Shown: positions 41,590 through 51,552, counted from the first letter of the stretch. The stretch: 64,000 bases of DNA from JBDHWI01 sp964590135 (GCA_964590135.1 CAZPVX010000013.1:1-64000); one strand, 5' to 3'. Notes: generated by a model from the sequence alone, not told the origin. Translations and numbers: made by a program.

Positions 41590-43608
41590 TCATGGCGTCG
41601 CCGAGAAACTGACATCGTCGATGAAAACGCTGCTCGAAGGGGAATGCGTCGAGCCATCGACATGAACGACGAAGGCAAGCGTGATCTGTTTGCCGGCATG
41701 CGCGCTCAGGTCCAAGCTGCGCTTCACCCAAGGGCTGTAGTTCGTGGCGTTGCACACACCGACCTTGCTGCCGGCCACCTCAGCGCCGTTCACCAGCACA
41801 CGCACGTAATCATTTGCGCAATTGGTCTCGCCGCCGTAGACGACCTGGTAGAACACTAGATGGGGCTGGTTTGCCGGCACTGTCACAATCTGGCTCAAGT
41901 TCGCATCTTCGGCCACGCCGGCGGCATAACCACCCATCCATGCCACCCACACGCCGCTGTGCGGGGTGAGATTCAAAGGCAGATTGGGTGACCCGCCTTT
42001 CTGATAAATCAGCGGGTCATTGGGGTTTGCAGTTGACGATGCAAGCCAATCCACCTCGCCGGCTTCAAAATCGCCATTGGCGATTGCATTTGCGCTCGCA
42101 TTCTGGCTAACCGCCGGCACAAAAGCGCGCCGTGTTGTATTCAGCAAGCCTTTGGCAAGCGCGACTGCGGCGCCGGCGTTGACGATGCCCGCGCCGCAGG
42201 TCTTTGTCGCATTGGCATCACATGCGCCATTGGGGAACGGTGTGGCCGTGTTTCGCAGGATGTCCAGTACCTGCGCTGGCGACAGCGATGGATTTACCGA
42301 GAGCATGAGTGAGGCCACGCCGGCCACATGCGGTGTCGCCATGCTCGTGCCATCCAGATAGTTGTAGGTGCTCGCGCCTGGCGTGGTGGCGCCGGCGTTG
42401 TAGGTCGACAAGACACCATCGGTGTCCGATATGGTGCAAGGAATCGCCGCGCACGTTCCGCCCGGCGCACTAATCTTCACGGTGGGGCCATAGTTGCTGT
42501 AGGAAGCGCGCTTGCCATTGCGCAGCGTCGCGCCGACGGCAATCACGCCGACACAGTTGGCCGGCGTGGCGTTTGCTGCATTTGCATTGCTGTTGCCGGC
42601 GGCCACCACCACTGCCACACCTCTTGCAAGCACATCGTTGATGGCGCTCTGCCACGCTGTTGTGCAGCCGCCTGAGCCACCCAGACTGAGGTTGATCACC
42701 TTCGCCGGCGTCGGGTTGTTCGGCACGCCGCTCACTGAAATGCCGGCCGCCCAGCGCACCGCATCGATGATGTCTGGATCCTCGTTGCCGCATTTGCCCA
42801 GCACGCGCACTGGCAAAATCTTCGAACTCCAGTTCACGCCGGCCACGCCAATACCGTTGTTGCTGGCCGCGCCGATGGTGCCGGCCACATGCGTGCCATG
42901 CCAGGATGATCGTGCTGATGGGAGGCAGACATCGCCCGGGTCGCTGGCATCAGCGTCGCGTCCGTCACCATCGTTGATGTAGGATGGGTCGGAGATGAAG
43001 TCATAGCCAGCCAGCGCGCGGCCGGCGAAGTCGGGATGATCAAAGCGAATGCCGGTATCCAGCACTGCCACGACTATGCTCGTTGCGCCGGTGGTGATGC
43101 TCCACGCCGGCGGAAGATTGATGCCGTAACTGCTGGCCGCCGGCGCAAAGTAATGCCACTGCGCGCTGTAGAGCGTATCGTTTGGCGTCGCCGTTTCGCC
43201 CTCAGGTCCCACCTGCATCGCCTGCATGTGCAACACGGGCGAGGCATATTCCACCTCCGGCAACTGTGCGATGTTGTCGGCCATCGTCTGGGCATCGGCC
43301 TGTGAAACAGCATGTGGCAGCCGCAACACGTGCGCCTCGCCCGACATTGGCCGCTCATAGGTCAGCGCCGTGCCGGCAGCCGCGCTCAGTGCGTCCATCA
43401 CAGCCGTGCCCATCACCTGTGCTGTTCCGGGAGATGGATTTTGTGTGAGCGCGCGGAGCTTCACGATAATGCCATCAGTGGTTGCGGCACTTTTCTCCGC
43501 CGGCGGCAGCGGCTTGGTGTCATCGGGCAGGGGCGATTGGGCAAGCGCCGGCTGAGTCAGCGCCACCAGCAGCGATGCGATTACAGAAAGGACAGCGACT
43601 TTTTTCAT
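41590..43608 (-). CDS. Secreted subtilisin-like serine protease (S8)
   Basis: A 672-residue secreted protease. The signal peptide is MKKVAVLSVIASLLVALTQP with cleavage after ALA; a propeptide follows to about 120. The catalytic Asp is in VAVLDTGIRFDHPDFAGRAL (about 180-199), His in SSWHGTHVAGTIGAASNNG, the oxyanion Asn in VVAAGNSNANAANATP, and Ser in LDGTSMATPHVAGVASL. The C-terminal 160 residues form a beta-rich carbohydrate-binding-like module (NGDFEAGEVDW...SVFIDDVSFSATP). Likely role is extracellular protein degradation. GAGG precedes ATG 43608. Confidence 0.92.
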   Translation of the reverse strand: MKKVAVLSVIASLLVALTQPALAQSPLPDDTKPLPPAEKSAATTDGIIVKLRALTQNPSPGTAQVMGTAVMDALSAAAGTALTYERPMSGEAHVLRLPHAVSQADAQTMADNIAQLPEVEYASPVLHMQAMQVGPEGETATPNDTLYSAQWHYFAPAASSYGINLPPAWSITTGATSIVVAVLDTGIRFDHPDFAGRALAGYDFISDPSYINDGDGRDADASDPGDVCLPSARSSWHGTHVAGTIGAASNNGIGVAGVNWSSKILPVRVLGKCGNEDPDIIDAVRWAAGISVSGVPNNPTPAKVINLSLGGSGGCTTAWQSAINDVLARGVAVVVAAGNSNANAANATPANCVGVIAVGATLRNGKRASYSNYGPTVKISAPGGTCAAIPCTISDTDGVLSTYNAGATTPGASTYNYLDGTSMATPHVAGVASLMLSVNPSLSPAQVLDILRNTATPFPNGACDANATKTCGAGIVNAGAAVALAKGLLNTTRRAFVPAVSQNASANAIANGDFEAGEVDWLASSTANPNDPLIYQKGGSPNLPLNLTPHSGVWVAWMGGYAAGVAEDANLSQIVTVPANQPHLVFYQVVYGGETNCANDYVRVLVNGAEVAGSKVGVCNATNYSPWVKRSLDLSAHAGKQITLAFVVHVDGSTHSPSSSVFIDDVSFSATP

Positions 43609-43759
43609 AGCCTCATCGATGCAAACAGTCAAAAAAACGGCCTCGATGAATCAGTGATGTGAGCAGCCGCAATCCTGCAAATCTGCCGCCCTGGGATAGG
43701 CTCAGGGCAGCGGACACGCGGGCTATTCTATTCAGCCGCGGGCCGGCCTGCCCTGCGAC

Positions 43760-44821
43760 TCAGCAATGCTTTATCTGCGAAATCGCCCAGAGAGCGTGGC
43801 TTCGAATCAGCGGCTCTTCGTCATCTGCAAGCTTGCGCAGCGCCGGCAACAGCCCTGCATCGCCCCAGTTGGCCGCAGCCACGCAGGCATTGCGCAGCAA
43901 CCCGCGGCGTTTGGCGCGCACGATCGGCGTGCCCTTGAAGCGCGCGTTGAAGCCAGGGCGGTCGAGTGACAGCACTTCGTTGAGCTTCGGCGCGGCGCGG
44001 TCGGGATTGACCGGATAAAACGCCTTGCTGAAAGCTGAGTGCGATGGCTGCGAAAAGCGCCGCACATATGGGCAGACGTCCTGGCAGATGTCGCAGCCAA
44101 AAATCCAGTTGCCCATGCGCCGGCGCAGGTCGATGGGGATCTCGCCCTTTAGCTCGATGGTGAGATATGAGATGCAGCGCCGCGCGTCCAGCACGCCGGC
44201 CTGAGGGAAAGCGCCGGTTGGGCAGGCGTTGAGGCAGCGTGTGCAGGAGCCGCAGCCGATTTCTGGTTTTGGATGTGTCTTCGCAAGCTGTGATCTGGAA
44301 TCCACAATTTCTTCGCCAACCAGCACTGCGCCCAAAAACAGCAGGCTTCCTCGTTGACGGTTGATGAGGCAGGTGTTCTTGCCAATGAAGCCCAGGCCGC
44401 AGCGCTCGGCCCACGAGCGTTCCAGCACCGGTCCGGTGTCTACATAGGCGCGCGACTCCCTGGCGATCCATTCGCCGAATGCGCGCAACACCGGCGTGAT
44501 GATGTCGTGGTAATCCGCGCCCCACGCATAGCGCGCGATGCGTCCGCGCGAGGGGTCACGCAGCACATCCGCCGGCACGGCCAGCGTTTCGTAGCTCACA
44601 CCGACCATGATCACTGTGCGCGCATTCGGCAGGATCAGCGAGGGATCGAGACGCTTGGCAACGGCATCTTCGCGCGCGAGGTAACCCATCTCGGCGTGGT
44701 GGCCGGCGGCCAGCCAATTGACGAAGCGCTGCGCGCCGGGTGCGGGGCCGGCCGGCGCAAACCCGATCAGGTCGAAGCCCAACTCGGTGGCGCGCTCACG
44801 GATCAACTCGGCCGATAGCAT
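43760..44821 (-). CDS. queG: Epoxyqueuosine reductase QueG
   Basis: A 353-residue cobalamin-dependent iron-sulfur enzyme that reduces epoxyqueuosine to queuosine in tRNA. Its two [4Fe-4S] clusters are marked by CGSCTRCLNACPTGAF (about 181-196) and CDICQDVCPY (about 238-247). C-terminal residues (LRKLADDEEPLIRSHALWAISQIKHC) form a short HEAT-type repeat as in the family. Other queuosine genes are not in the window. Confidence 0.93.
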   Translation of the reverse strand: MLSAELIRERATELGFDLIGFAPAGPAPGAQRFVNWLAAGHHAEMGYLAREDAVAKRLDPSLILPNARTVIMVGVSYETLAVPADVLRDPSRGRIARYAWGADYHDIITPVLRAFGEWIARESRAYVDTGPVLERSWAERCGLGFIGKNTCLINRQRGSLLFLGAVLVGEEIVDSRSQLAKTHPKPEIGCGSCTRCLNACPTGAFPQAGVLDARRCISYLTIELKGEIPIDLRRRMGNWIFGCDICQDVCPYVRRFSQPSHSAFSKAFYPVNPDRAAPKLNEVLSLDRPGFNARFKGTPIVRAKRRGLLRNACVAAANWGDAGLLPALRKLADDEEPLIRSHALWAISQIKHC

Positions 44822-44904
44822 GGCTGATTTTGGGCGATGAATTTTGGGTTTTGAATGGCGCTTGCGTCTCGGTTGTTTAACCTTCAGGATGCGCCATGCA
44901 ACAG

Positions 44905-45828
44905 CTATAGCACTCGTCTTGCGCCGGCGTGCAGCAGCGCCGCGCGAATCTCATCAGCTTGCTGCGCATCGCGTGCCAGCGCGATCATATTGCCGCCGCG
45001 CCCGCCGCCACTCATCTTTGCACCCAGCGCGCCGGCCTCACGCGCCGCATCGCACAGCACATCCAGCGACTCGCAACTCACACCAATCTGCTGCAGTAGC
45101 ACGTGGTTCACATTCAGGGCATGCCCCAGCATCGCCATCTCGCCACTCTCCAGCGCCTCACGCGCAATGCAAACCAGCGAGGCGATCGCGTTGAACAGAT
45201 CTTCCATGCGCTTGGGTTCACGCTCCCACAGCGCGCGCACATCACCCACCGGGATGCGCGTCGGCGTGCAGGCGCCAGTGTCTCCGATGACGAGCGGCAG
45301 CATGTTGCGCACGTTCAGCATGCGAGGCGCGCTGCCCTTCACAAACCATACCGGCTGCTCGTAGGACACCACTGTGTCATCGATGCCGCTGGGTGTGCCG
45401 TGGTGGATCTTCTCAACCTCGTGCGCCAGCGCGCTTGCCTCGCGCGCGCTCAATTCAAAACCGAAGAACGCTGCGATGGCGCGGGCCACCGCGATGGACA
45501 CTGCCGCACCGCTGCCCAGATTTGCGCCAATGGGAATGTCGGATGTGATGCTGATCTCGGCCTGCGGCGGCATCTGCTTCAGATGTGAGAGTGTCAGTTG
45601 CGCAATGCGCGCCAGCGGGTTATGCGTCTCGCCGGAGAGGTCGCCGGCGGCGATGATCTCGTTTACATCCGACGCGCGGATGATGAATGGGCGCGAGGTG
45701 GCAACGATGCGCGCGCGCACCCGCAACGCCGGCAGTGGCAGCGCAATGGCAGGCCGGCCATACACCGCGCTGTGTTCGCCGCACAAAATCACCTTTGCGC
45801 ACGCACTGCGCTCAATCGGTTCGCTCAT
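44905..45828 (-). CDS. mvk: Mevalonate kinase
   Basis: A 307-residue GHMP kinase that phosphorylates mevalonate at C5. The N-terminal KVILCGEHSAVYGRPAIALPLP, the ATP loop PIGANLGSGAAVSIAVARA (about 100-118), the catalytic Asp in GTPSGIDDTVVSYEQPVWF, and the C-terminal KMSGGGRGGNMIAL (about 266-279) are typical. It indicates a mevalonate route to isoprenoids, consistent with HMG-CoA synthase further on. TACAAT (45858-45853) lies 24 bases before the ATG and overlaps the promoter of the divergent MFS gene. Start ATG 45828 gives the correct family N-terminus. Confidence 0.93.
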   Translation of the reverse strand: MSEPIERSACAKVILCGEHSAVYGRPAIALPLPALRVRARIVATSRPFIIRASDVNEIIAAGDLSGETHNPLARIAQLTLSHLKQMPPQAEISITSDIPIGANLGSGAAVSIAVARAIAAFFGFELSAREASALAHEVEKIHHGTPSGIDDTVVSYEQPVWFVKGSAPRMLNVRNMLPLVIGDTGACTPTRIPVGDVRALWEREPKRMEDLFNAIASLVCIAREALESGEMAMLGHALNVNHVLLQQIGVSCESLDVLCDAAREAGALGAKMSGGGRGGNMIALARDAQQADEIRAALLHAGARRVL

Positions 45829-45870
45829 CAGGTTTGCCCTTGTGTGGAGAGCATTGTAAAACCGCCCTGC

Positions 45871-47118
45871 ATGACTCCGACGCCTGCAGCGCAAAAAAAA
45901 TCGGCCTATCGCCGCTTCGAAACGCAACTTGCCGGCGTGATCGAGCAGGGCGTCCGGCGCAATATGCGCATCGAGATCGCCAGCGCTGTGCTGTACGGCT
46001 TGTTCTACGCTGCGCTGTTGTTTTTGCCGGCAGTGCTGACCCGCATGGGCGCGTCGCCGGCAATGATCTCGTTGTATCTCTCGCTCAGCTATCTCGGCCA
46101 TATCTCCAGCCCGCTCAGCCTCGCCTTCGTGCAGCGCATTCGACCGCTTAACTTCACGGTGGCAGCGTGGGTGATTGGCCGGCTCAGCTTCGTGCTGGCC
46201 GGCCTTGCCACCAGTTCGCTCATGCTGGTGGCGCTTGGCACGATCATGTGGCTGCTGGAATTCATCCCGAATCCCATTTATGCGCGCATCGTGCAGTCGA
46301 TCTACCCCATCCGCAACCGCGGCAGGATCTTGTCGCTGGTGCGCTTTGGCATGGCGCTCACGCTGTTGATCTTCACGCCGCTGGCAGGCTGGGCGCTCGA
46401 TCATCTGACGTATCACGTCGTCTTTCCCATCGCAGCCCTCTTCGGCGTTGCATCAGCGCTGGTTTTTCGCGCCGTTCGCATGGACAGTGAGCCGGCGCCG
46501 GCAGCCACCGCGCAACGCCAATCGACTGCGCATGCGTTGCGCACGGTGCTGCGCAACAGGCACTTCATGATTTTTCAACTCGGCGTGGTGCTGTTTGGCC
46601 TCGCCGGCCTCTCGGTCAACCCGCTCTTCCCAAGTGTGCAGATCAACCGGCTTGGCTTGAGTTACACCGACATCGGTTTGCTGGGGTTGGCGCAGTCCAT
46701 CAGCTGGCTGGCCGGCTACGTGCTGTTTGGCCGCATCATCGACCAGCGCGGCGCGCTGTTCTGCACGATGCTCACATTTGGCCTGCAGGCCATAGCCCCG
46801 TTCACATACGCCTTTGCCACCACCGGCTGGATGTTGCTGCCGGCGTTCATCGGGCTGGGGCTGGTGTCTGCCGGCGCCGACCTGGGACTGACCAACAGCA
46901 TGCTGGAGCTGGCCGAAGAAGGCAAGACGCAAGAGTATGCCGTCACACAATCCATCGTCATTGGCACGCGCGGCGTTCTCGCGCCGTTCATCGGCGTGGG
47001 ATTGCTGGCGATGGGCATGTCGCAGTCGTTGGTGTTTGTGCTGGCCGGCGTCACTGCGTTGGCCGGCGCATTCACCGTCTACCGCGTGCGGCGCAATCAA
47101 ACGACGCGAACCAGTTGA
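45871..47118 (+). CDS. MFS transporter (12-helix)
   Basis: A 415-residue major facilitator with 12 predicted helices and a central cytoplasmic loop near 205-225. RIVQSIYPIRNRGRILSLVRFGMA and GRIIDQRGALFC are the family's conserved loops. The substrate is unknown. TAAAAC, eight bases before the ATG, fits a leaderless start, and the region overlaps the -10 of divergently transcribed mvk with only 42 bases between the start codons. Confidence 0.8.
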   Translation: MTPTPAAQKKSAYRRFETQLAGVIEQGVRRNMRIEIASAVLYGLFYAALLFLPAVLTRMGASPAMISLYLSLSYLGHISSPLSLAFVQRIRPLNFTVAAWVIGRLSFVLAGLATSSLMLVALGTIMWLLEFIPNPIYARIVQSIYPIRNRGRILSLVRFGMALTLLIFTPLAGWALDHLTYHVVFPIAALFGVASALVFRAVRMDSEPAPAATAQRQSTAHALRTVLRNRHFMIFQLGVVLFGLAGLSVNPLFPSVQINRLGLSYTDIGLLGLAQSISWLAGYVLFGRIIDQRGALFCTMLTFGLQAIAPFTYAFATTGWMLLPAFIGLGLVSAGADLGLTNSMLELAEEGKTQEYAVTQSIVIGTRGVLAPFIGVGLLAMGMSQSLVFVLAGVTALAGAFTVYRVRRNQTTRTS

Positions 47119-47157
47119 AAATTGCGCAGCTGATTTAAGGCAGCTTGACCGCCTGAG

Positions 47158-47163
47158 TACAAT
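47158..47163 (+). promoter_or_regulatory. -10 hexamer TACAAT, leaderless start
   Basis: TACAAT ends eight bases before the ATG at 47172, with no ribosome-binding site between. Confidence 0.5.
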
Positions 47164-47171
47164 CTTTGCAA

Positions 47172-48146
47172 ATGGTTGCCGGCATCGGGAACGCGACCGC
47201 GCTCGCCACTGATCCCCACGTGAGGCAGATCGACCCGTGGCGCGATGGTCGCGCAGTCGCCAACCTGCTCGAAAGCGCGTTCCACGAAGAGATCATCGAC
47301 GACACCGGTCAGCGCCTCATTCAGGCCTTGCGCAACTACGGCATGTTCGATGCGCTTTCGTTCGGTCTTGGCGCCGGCTTTGTGTGGGTGGAAAACGGCC
47401 AGGTCGTCGGCAACGCTTCGGTGCAAAAGAATTTCATGCGCCGTGACACCTGGGTGATCGGCAACGTCGCCACTGCGCCAGAACAGCGCAATCGCGGCAT
47501 TGGTCGCGCGGTGGTCGAGGCGTGCATTCGCTATGCGATGAATCGTGGCGCGCGCTTTGTCGCCTTGCAGGCTGATGCGACGAACGCGCCGGCGCTGCAC
47601 CTCTACCAAAAGGTCGGCTTCGAGCGAGAAGGTGAGGTCTCGCACTATATGCGCCCCTCGGTGCGCGCGCAGCCGGCAGCCAACGCGTCACCCAATTCGG
47701 CCATTCGCAATGCGCGCTGGCAGGACCGCTCGGCGGTGTGGGCGTTGGCCCTGCGCAACACGCCTGATGCGCTGACGTACGCGGAACCGCATGATACAAG
47801 CGCATATCGGCTTGGCCTGCGCTGGTCATTCATGAATGCGTTGAACGGCAATCCCGAACAGTGGCTGGTGATGGGGCCAGCGAATGCGCAAGTCCTCGCC
47901 GGCGCTGTCCGCACCCGTGTGAACCTGGATGGCAACAATCACTTCGTGGAATTGCTGTTGAGTGATGACACTGCCGTTAGTGACGGGCAGGCGCTGCTGC
48001 GGCACGCGCTCGCGCGGTTTGATGAATACGCCGCCAAGCCGATTTACGCGACGCAATCGCATCCGCATGAAGCAGTGCATGCTGCGCTGTTCGGCGAGCG
48101 TTTCCACCTTGTCCGCACCCTCGTTCACATGCGGCTCAGCCTGTGA
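47172..48146 (+). CDS. GNAT acetyltransferase with degenerate second GNAT-like half
   Basis: A 324-residue protein. The first half has a clear GNAT acetyl-CoA motif, VATAPEQRNRGIGRAVVEACIRYAMN (about 99-124), followed by ALHLYQKVGFEREGEVSHYMRP. The second half (about 180-324) has a similar size and the sheet-like pattern of a GNAT fold but no recognisable acetyl-CoA loop. Such tandem GNAT proteins acetylate small molecules or use the second half for structure. Substrate unknown. Confidence 0.75.
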   Translation: MVAGIGNATALATDPHVRQIDPWRDGRAVANLLESAFHEEIIDDTGQRLIQALRNYGMFDALSFGLGAGFVWVENGQVVGNASVQKNFMRRDTWVIGNVATAPEQRNRGIGRAVVEACIRYAMNRGARFVALQADATNAPALHLYQKVGFEREGEVSHYMRPSVRAQPAANASPNSAIRNARWQDRSAVWALALRNTPDALTYAEPHDTSAYRLGLRWSFMNALNGNPEQWLVMGPANAQVLAGAVRTRVNLDGNNHFVELLLSDDTAVSDGQALLRHALARFDEYAAKPIYATQSHPHEAVHAALFGERFHLVRTLVHMRLSL

Positions 48147-48212
48147 CGCTGCCGGCACCGCCAGTTGCCTTGCCAATAGCGATCAAATTTTTGTCGTGTA
48201 GATTTAAGCGCT

Positions 48213-49070
48213 ATGCCTGAGTTGCCAGAAGTGGAATCCGTGGCGCGCCGACTGCGCGAGGGACTGGGTGCGCCGGCGCTGATCGGTCGCACCATTCACA
48301 GCGCGCGTGTGCTTTGGCCGCGCGAAGTGAGCAACATGGATGCGCAGCGCTTCGAGCATGAAGTTGCCGGCCTGCGTGTGGAAGCCATCCGTCGGCACGG
48401 CAAATATCTCATCTTTGATCTCACCGCCCAAACCCGCCCAATCCTGACGATGCTCATTCATCTGCGCATGAGCGGGCGGCTGGACGTGGTGCCGCAAAAC
48501 GAGGCGTTCACCAGGCACGCGCGCGTGGTATGGCTGCTGGATGGCGACCTCGCACTGCGTTTCGACGACGCTCGCAAATTTGGCCGCGTATGGTTGGCCG
48601 GCAACCCGCGCGAGATAACTGGCAAGCTTGGGCCCGACGCGTTGGACGTCACACGTGACGAGTTTGTGGCAGCGATTCGGAGTAAGCGCGGCGCGCTCAA
48701 ACCGGTGCTGCTTGACCAGACTTTCATCGCCGGCGTAGGCAATATTTATGCCGACGAAGCGCTGCACCTCGCGCACCTGCACCCCAAACGGCCAGCCAAC
48801 ACGCTGACTGGAACCGAAGCGGTTGCGCTTTATGCTGCCATCCAACAGGTGCTGCAAGAGGGCATTGCTGCGAACGGAGCGAGCTTCGATTGGGTCTATC
48901 CGGGCGGTAATTTTCAACACAATTTCAAGGTGTATGGAATGACCGGCAGGCCCTGCGCCAACTGTGGCCAACCCATTCAGCGCATTCTCGTCGGCCAGCG
49001 CAGCACCCATTTTTGCCCCGACTGCCAGCCGTTGGAAGCAAAGCGCCGGCGTGTCACTTCTGCCGGCTAA
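48213..49070 (+). CDS. mutM: Formamidopyrimidine-DNA glycosylase (MutM/Fpg)
   Basis: A 285-residue base-excision repair enzyme that removes oxidised purines such as 8-oxoguanine. The catalytic N-terminus is MPELPEVESVARRLREGL (Pro2, Glu3). Conserved Lys and the helix-two-turn-helix follow at about 150-230 (LLDQTFIAGVGNIYADEALHLAHLHP), and the zinc finger is CANCGQPIQRILVGQRSTHFCPDCQ, with four Cys. TAGATT is eight bases before the ATG, so the transcript is probably leaderless. Confidence 0.96.
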   Translation: MPELPEVESVARRLREGLGAPALIGRTIHSARVLWPREVSNMDAQRFEHEVAGLRVEAIRRHGKYLIFDLTAQTRPILTMLIHLRMSGRLDVVPQNEAFTRHARVVWLLDGDLALRFDDARKFGRVWLAGNPREITGKLGPDALDVTRDEFVAAIRSKRGALKPVLLDQTFIAGVGNIYADEALHLAHLHPKRPANTLTGTEAVALYAAIQQVLQEGIAANGASFDWVYPGGNFQHNFKVYGMTGRPCANCGQPIQRILVGQRSTHFCPDCQPLEAKRRRVTSAG

Positions 49071-49191
49071 TAGTTCTGCCTCACATTCGCCTCAACTTCA
49101 CCACCAAAAGCTATCTCACCACGCGGCGCAGCCGCAGTTGCGCGCATTTGATAGCTTCCTCTTTCTAGAATCAACACTGTTCTGGTGACAA

Positions 49192-49223
49192 AAAACCTTG
49201 TGTCTTGCATGATGCAAGGTTTT
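49192..49223. terminator. Symmetric hairpin after mutM
   Basis: A 9-bp stem (AAAACCTTG, 49192-49200, with 49215-49223) with a 14-base loop and A/T-rich ends. It is placed 120 bases after mutM and 47 bases before the HMG-CoA synthase gene. Confidence 0.55.
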
Positions 49224-49269
49224 ATACATAAGTTAACCCAGAACGATTTGGGAAATACTTGGGAAAACA

Positions 49270-50334
49270 ATGGGATACATGAAACCCCTTAGACCAGTCG
49301 GTCTTGTTGGTTATGGCGCATATGTGCCGCGCTATCGACTGGTGTCGCAAGACGTGTCGGATTTATGGACGGAGGGTAACGCTATCTCACCTGTGCGTGA
49401 GAAGGCGGTGCCGGGGTTGGACGAAGATGTGGCGACGATGAGCATGGAGGCGGCGCGCAATGCGCTTGCTCGTGCATCAGCCATCAGCCCGCACTTTGAC
49501 CCCAGTAAGTTGGGCGCAGTTTGGGTTGGTAGTGAGTCGCACCCTTATGCCGTAAAGCCGACAAGCACGATGGTTGCCGAGGCGATTGGCGCGACGCCCT
49601 ACACGCAGGCTGCTGACTGGCAATTCGCATGCAAGGCCGGCACGGAGGCCTTGCAAGCTGCGATTGGCTTTGCCGGCAGCGGCATGGCCGAGTACGCGCT
49701 GGCGATCGGCATGGACGCGGCGCAGGGCCGGCCTGGTGACGCGCTGGAATACACCGCCGGCGCAGGCGGCGCAGCTTTCATCGTTGGTCCGGCGCAATAC
49801 GCCATTGCCGAGATCGAAGGCTCGCTCTCTTACGTCACCGACACGCCGGACTTCTGGCGCCGGCAGTATGAGAAGTATCCAGAGCACGCGGGCCGCTTCA
49901 CCGGCGAGCCGGCCTACTTCCACCACATCACATCCTCGACGACGCAACTCATGCACGAGATGCAACTCACGGCAGATGATTTTGCATTCGCTGTGTTTCA
50001 CCAGCCGAACGCCAAATTTCCAATGAAGGTCGGCGAGGAGTTGGGTTTCCGGCGTGAACAGTTGAAGCCCGGGCTGCTGGTGAACGACATCGGCAACACT
50101 TACGCCGGCTCATCCGTTATCGGCCTGACTGCCATTCTGGACATCGCAAGGCCGGGCGACCGGATTCTGGTGGCGTCGTTTGGCAGCGGCGCCGGCAGTG
50201 ACGCGTTCTGTCTGCAGGTGAAGGCCGGCGCGCCTAAGACAACTGCGCCATCCACACAAGACTACGTCAAACGCCGCAAGCAAGTGAGCTATGCGGAATA
50301 CACGCGGCTGAAGGGCAACTACAAATTGAATTGA
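49270..50334 (+). CDS. Hydroxymethylglutaryl-CoA synthase, archaeal type
   Basis: A 354-residue thiolase-fold enzyme that condenses acetoacetyl-CoA with acetyl-CoA to HMG-CoA. It begins GLVGYGAYVPRYRL, with the catalytic Glu in TMSMEAARNALARA, Cys in QFACKAGTEALQAA (about 118-131), and His in AVFHQPNAKFPMKVGEELGF. Residues YTAGAGGAAFIVG (about 157-169) and SFGSGAGSDAF near the end are typical of archaeal HMGCS. GGGA precedes the ATG. The genes downstream encode thiolase and DUF35, as in archaea. Confidence 0.9.
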   Translation: MGYMKPLRPVGLVGYGAYVPRYRLVSQDVSDLWTEGNAISPVREKAVPGLDEDVATMSMEAARNALARASAISPHFDPSKLGAVWVGSESHPYAVKPTSTMVAEAIGATPYTQAADWQFACKAGTEALQAAIGFAGSGMAEYALAIGMDAAQGRPGDALEYTAGAGGAAFIVGPAQYAIAEIEGSLSYVTDTPDFWRRQYEKYPEHAGRFTGEPAYFHHITSSTTQLMHEMQLTADDFAFAVFHQPNAKFPMKVGEELGFRREQLKPGLLVNDIGNTYAGSSVIGLTAILDIARPGDRILVASFGSGAGSDAFCLQVKAGAPKTTAPSTQDYVKRRKQVSYAEYTRLKGNYKLN

Positions 50335-50397
50335 CGATTTCCGCTTGCAGATTGAGCGCAATGTCAATCCGCAATCAGAAATCCAAAATCCGAAATC

Positions 50398-51552
50398 ATG
50401 AGGGACGTTTCAATCATCGGGATCGGGCAGACGCCCGTGGGTGAACACTGGGATCTGGGTCTGCGCGAGCTGGGTTTTCAAGCGCTGAACGGCAGCATGC
50501 GGGATGCCAAAATCGAGCGGATCGACGCGCTGTATGTTGGCAACATGCTGTCGGGTGAACTGACACATCAGGAGCACCTGGGCGCGTTGATTGCGGACTT
50601 TGCCGGCCTGCGCGGCATCGAAGCCGTAAAGGTGGAGGCAGCCTGCGGCAGTGGCGCGGCTGCGTTGCGCATGGGCTACACGGCGGTCGCCGGCGGTCTG
50701 CACGACATCGTTGCCTGCATCGGCGTTGAAAAGATGACTGATCAGCAAGGCGCCACCGTGACCAGCGCGCTGGCGATGGCCGCCGATAGTGACTACGAGG
50801 CGCTGCATGGCCTGAGCTTCGTCAGCATCAACGCGCTGCTGATGCGGCGCTACATGCACGAGCATGGCTACAAGAAGGAAGATTTTGCCAACTTCGCCAT
50901 CAACGCGCACGCCAATGCCGTGAACAACCCGAATGCCATGTTCCGCGCGCCGATCAGCGCGAAGGCGTTTGCCGAGGCCAAGCCGATTGCTGAGCCGATC
51001 AACCTGCTCGACTCATCGCCGATTGCCGACGGCGCGGCGTGTGTCATCCTCGCGCCAACAGCGATCGCGCATGAATTCACCGATCATCCGATTCGCGTGC
51101 GCGCCACTGCCATTGCCACTGACACGGTGGCGGTGCATGACCGGCGCGATCCGCTGTATCTGGAAGGCGGGGCGATCAGCGCGCAAAAGGCCTATGCCAT
51201 GGCCGGCGTCGGTCCCAGCGACATGGATCTGTTCGAGGTGCATGACGCCTTCACCATTATGAGCGCGCTTTCGCTGGAGGCCGCCGGCTTTGCGCCGCGC
51301 GGCAAGGGCGTGGCGCTGGCGTTGGATGGCGAGATTGGACTGAAGGGGCGCGTGCCGATCACCACGATGGGCGGGTTGAAGGCGCGTGGGCATCCTGTCG
51401 GCGCAACCGGCATGTATCAGATCGTGGAAGTGGCAACGCAGTTGCGCGGGCAGGCCGGCGCGAATCAGATCGAAGATGCGCGGCTGGGTATGGCGCAAAA
51501 CATTGGCGGCAGCGGCGCGACCGTTGTCACCACCATCCTGGAAAGAATCTAG
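50398..51552 (+). CDS. Acetoacetyl-CoA thiolase, archaeal/SCP2-like type
   Basis: A 384-residue thiolase. The nucleophile Cys lies in VEAACGSGAAALRMGYTA (about 80-97), the NIGGSGATVVTTIL segment is near the end, and the base His is in LKARGHPVGATGMYQI (about 326-341). It should condense two acetyl-CoA to supply acetoacetyl-CoA. In archaea, thiolase, HMG-CoA synthase and a DUF35 protein form a complex that channels acetoacetyl-CoA, and the gene order here agrees. There is no Shine-Dalgarno site; the upstream 60 bases are a repeat-like AATCCGAAATC spacer. Confidence 0.88.
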   Translation: MRDVSIIGIGQTPVGEHWDLGLRELGFQALNGSMRDAKIERIDALYVGNMLSGELTHQEHLGALIADFAGLRGIEAVKVEAACGSGAAALRMGYTAVAGGLHDIVACIGVEKMTDQQGATVTSALAMAADSDYEALHGLSFVSINALLMRRYMHEHGYKKEDFANFAINAHANAVNNPNAMFRAPISAKAFAEAKPIAEPINLLDSSPIADGAACVILAPTAIAHEFTDHPIRVRATAIATDTVAVHDRRDPLYLEGGAISAQKAYAMAGVGPSDMDLFEVHDAFTIMSALSLEAAGFAPRGKGVALALDGEIGLKGRVPITTMGGLKARGHPVGATGMYQIVEVATQLRGQAGANQIEDARLGMAQNIGGSGATVVTTILERI

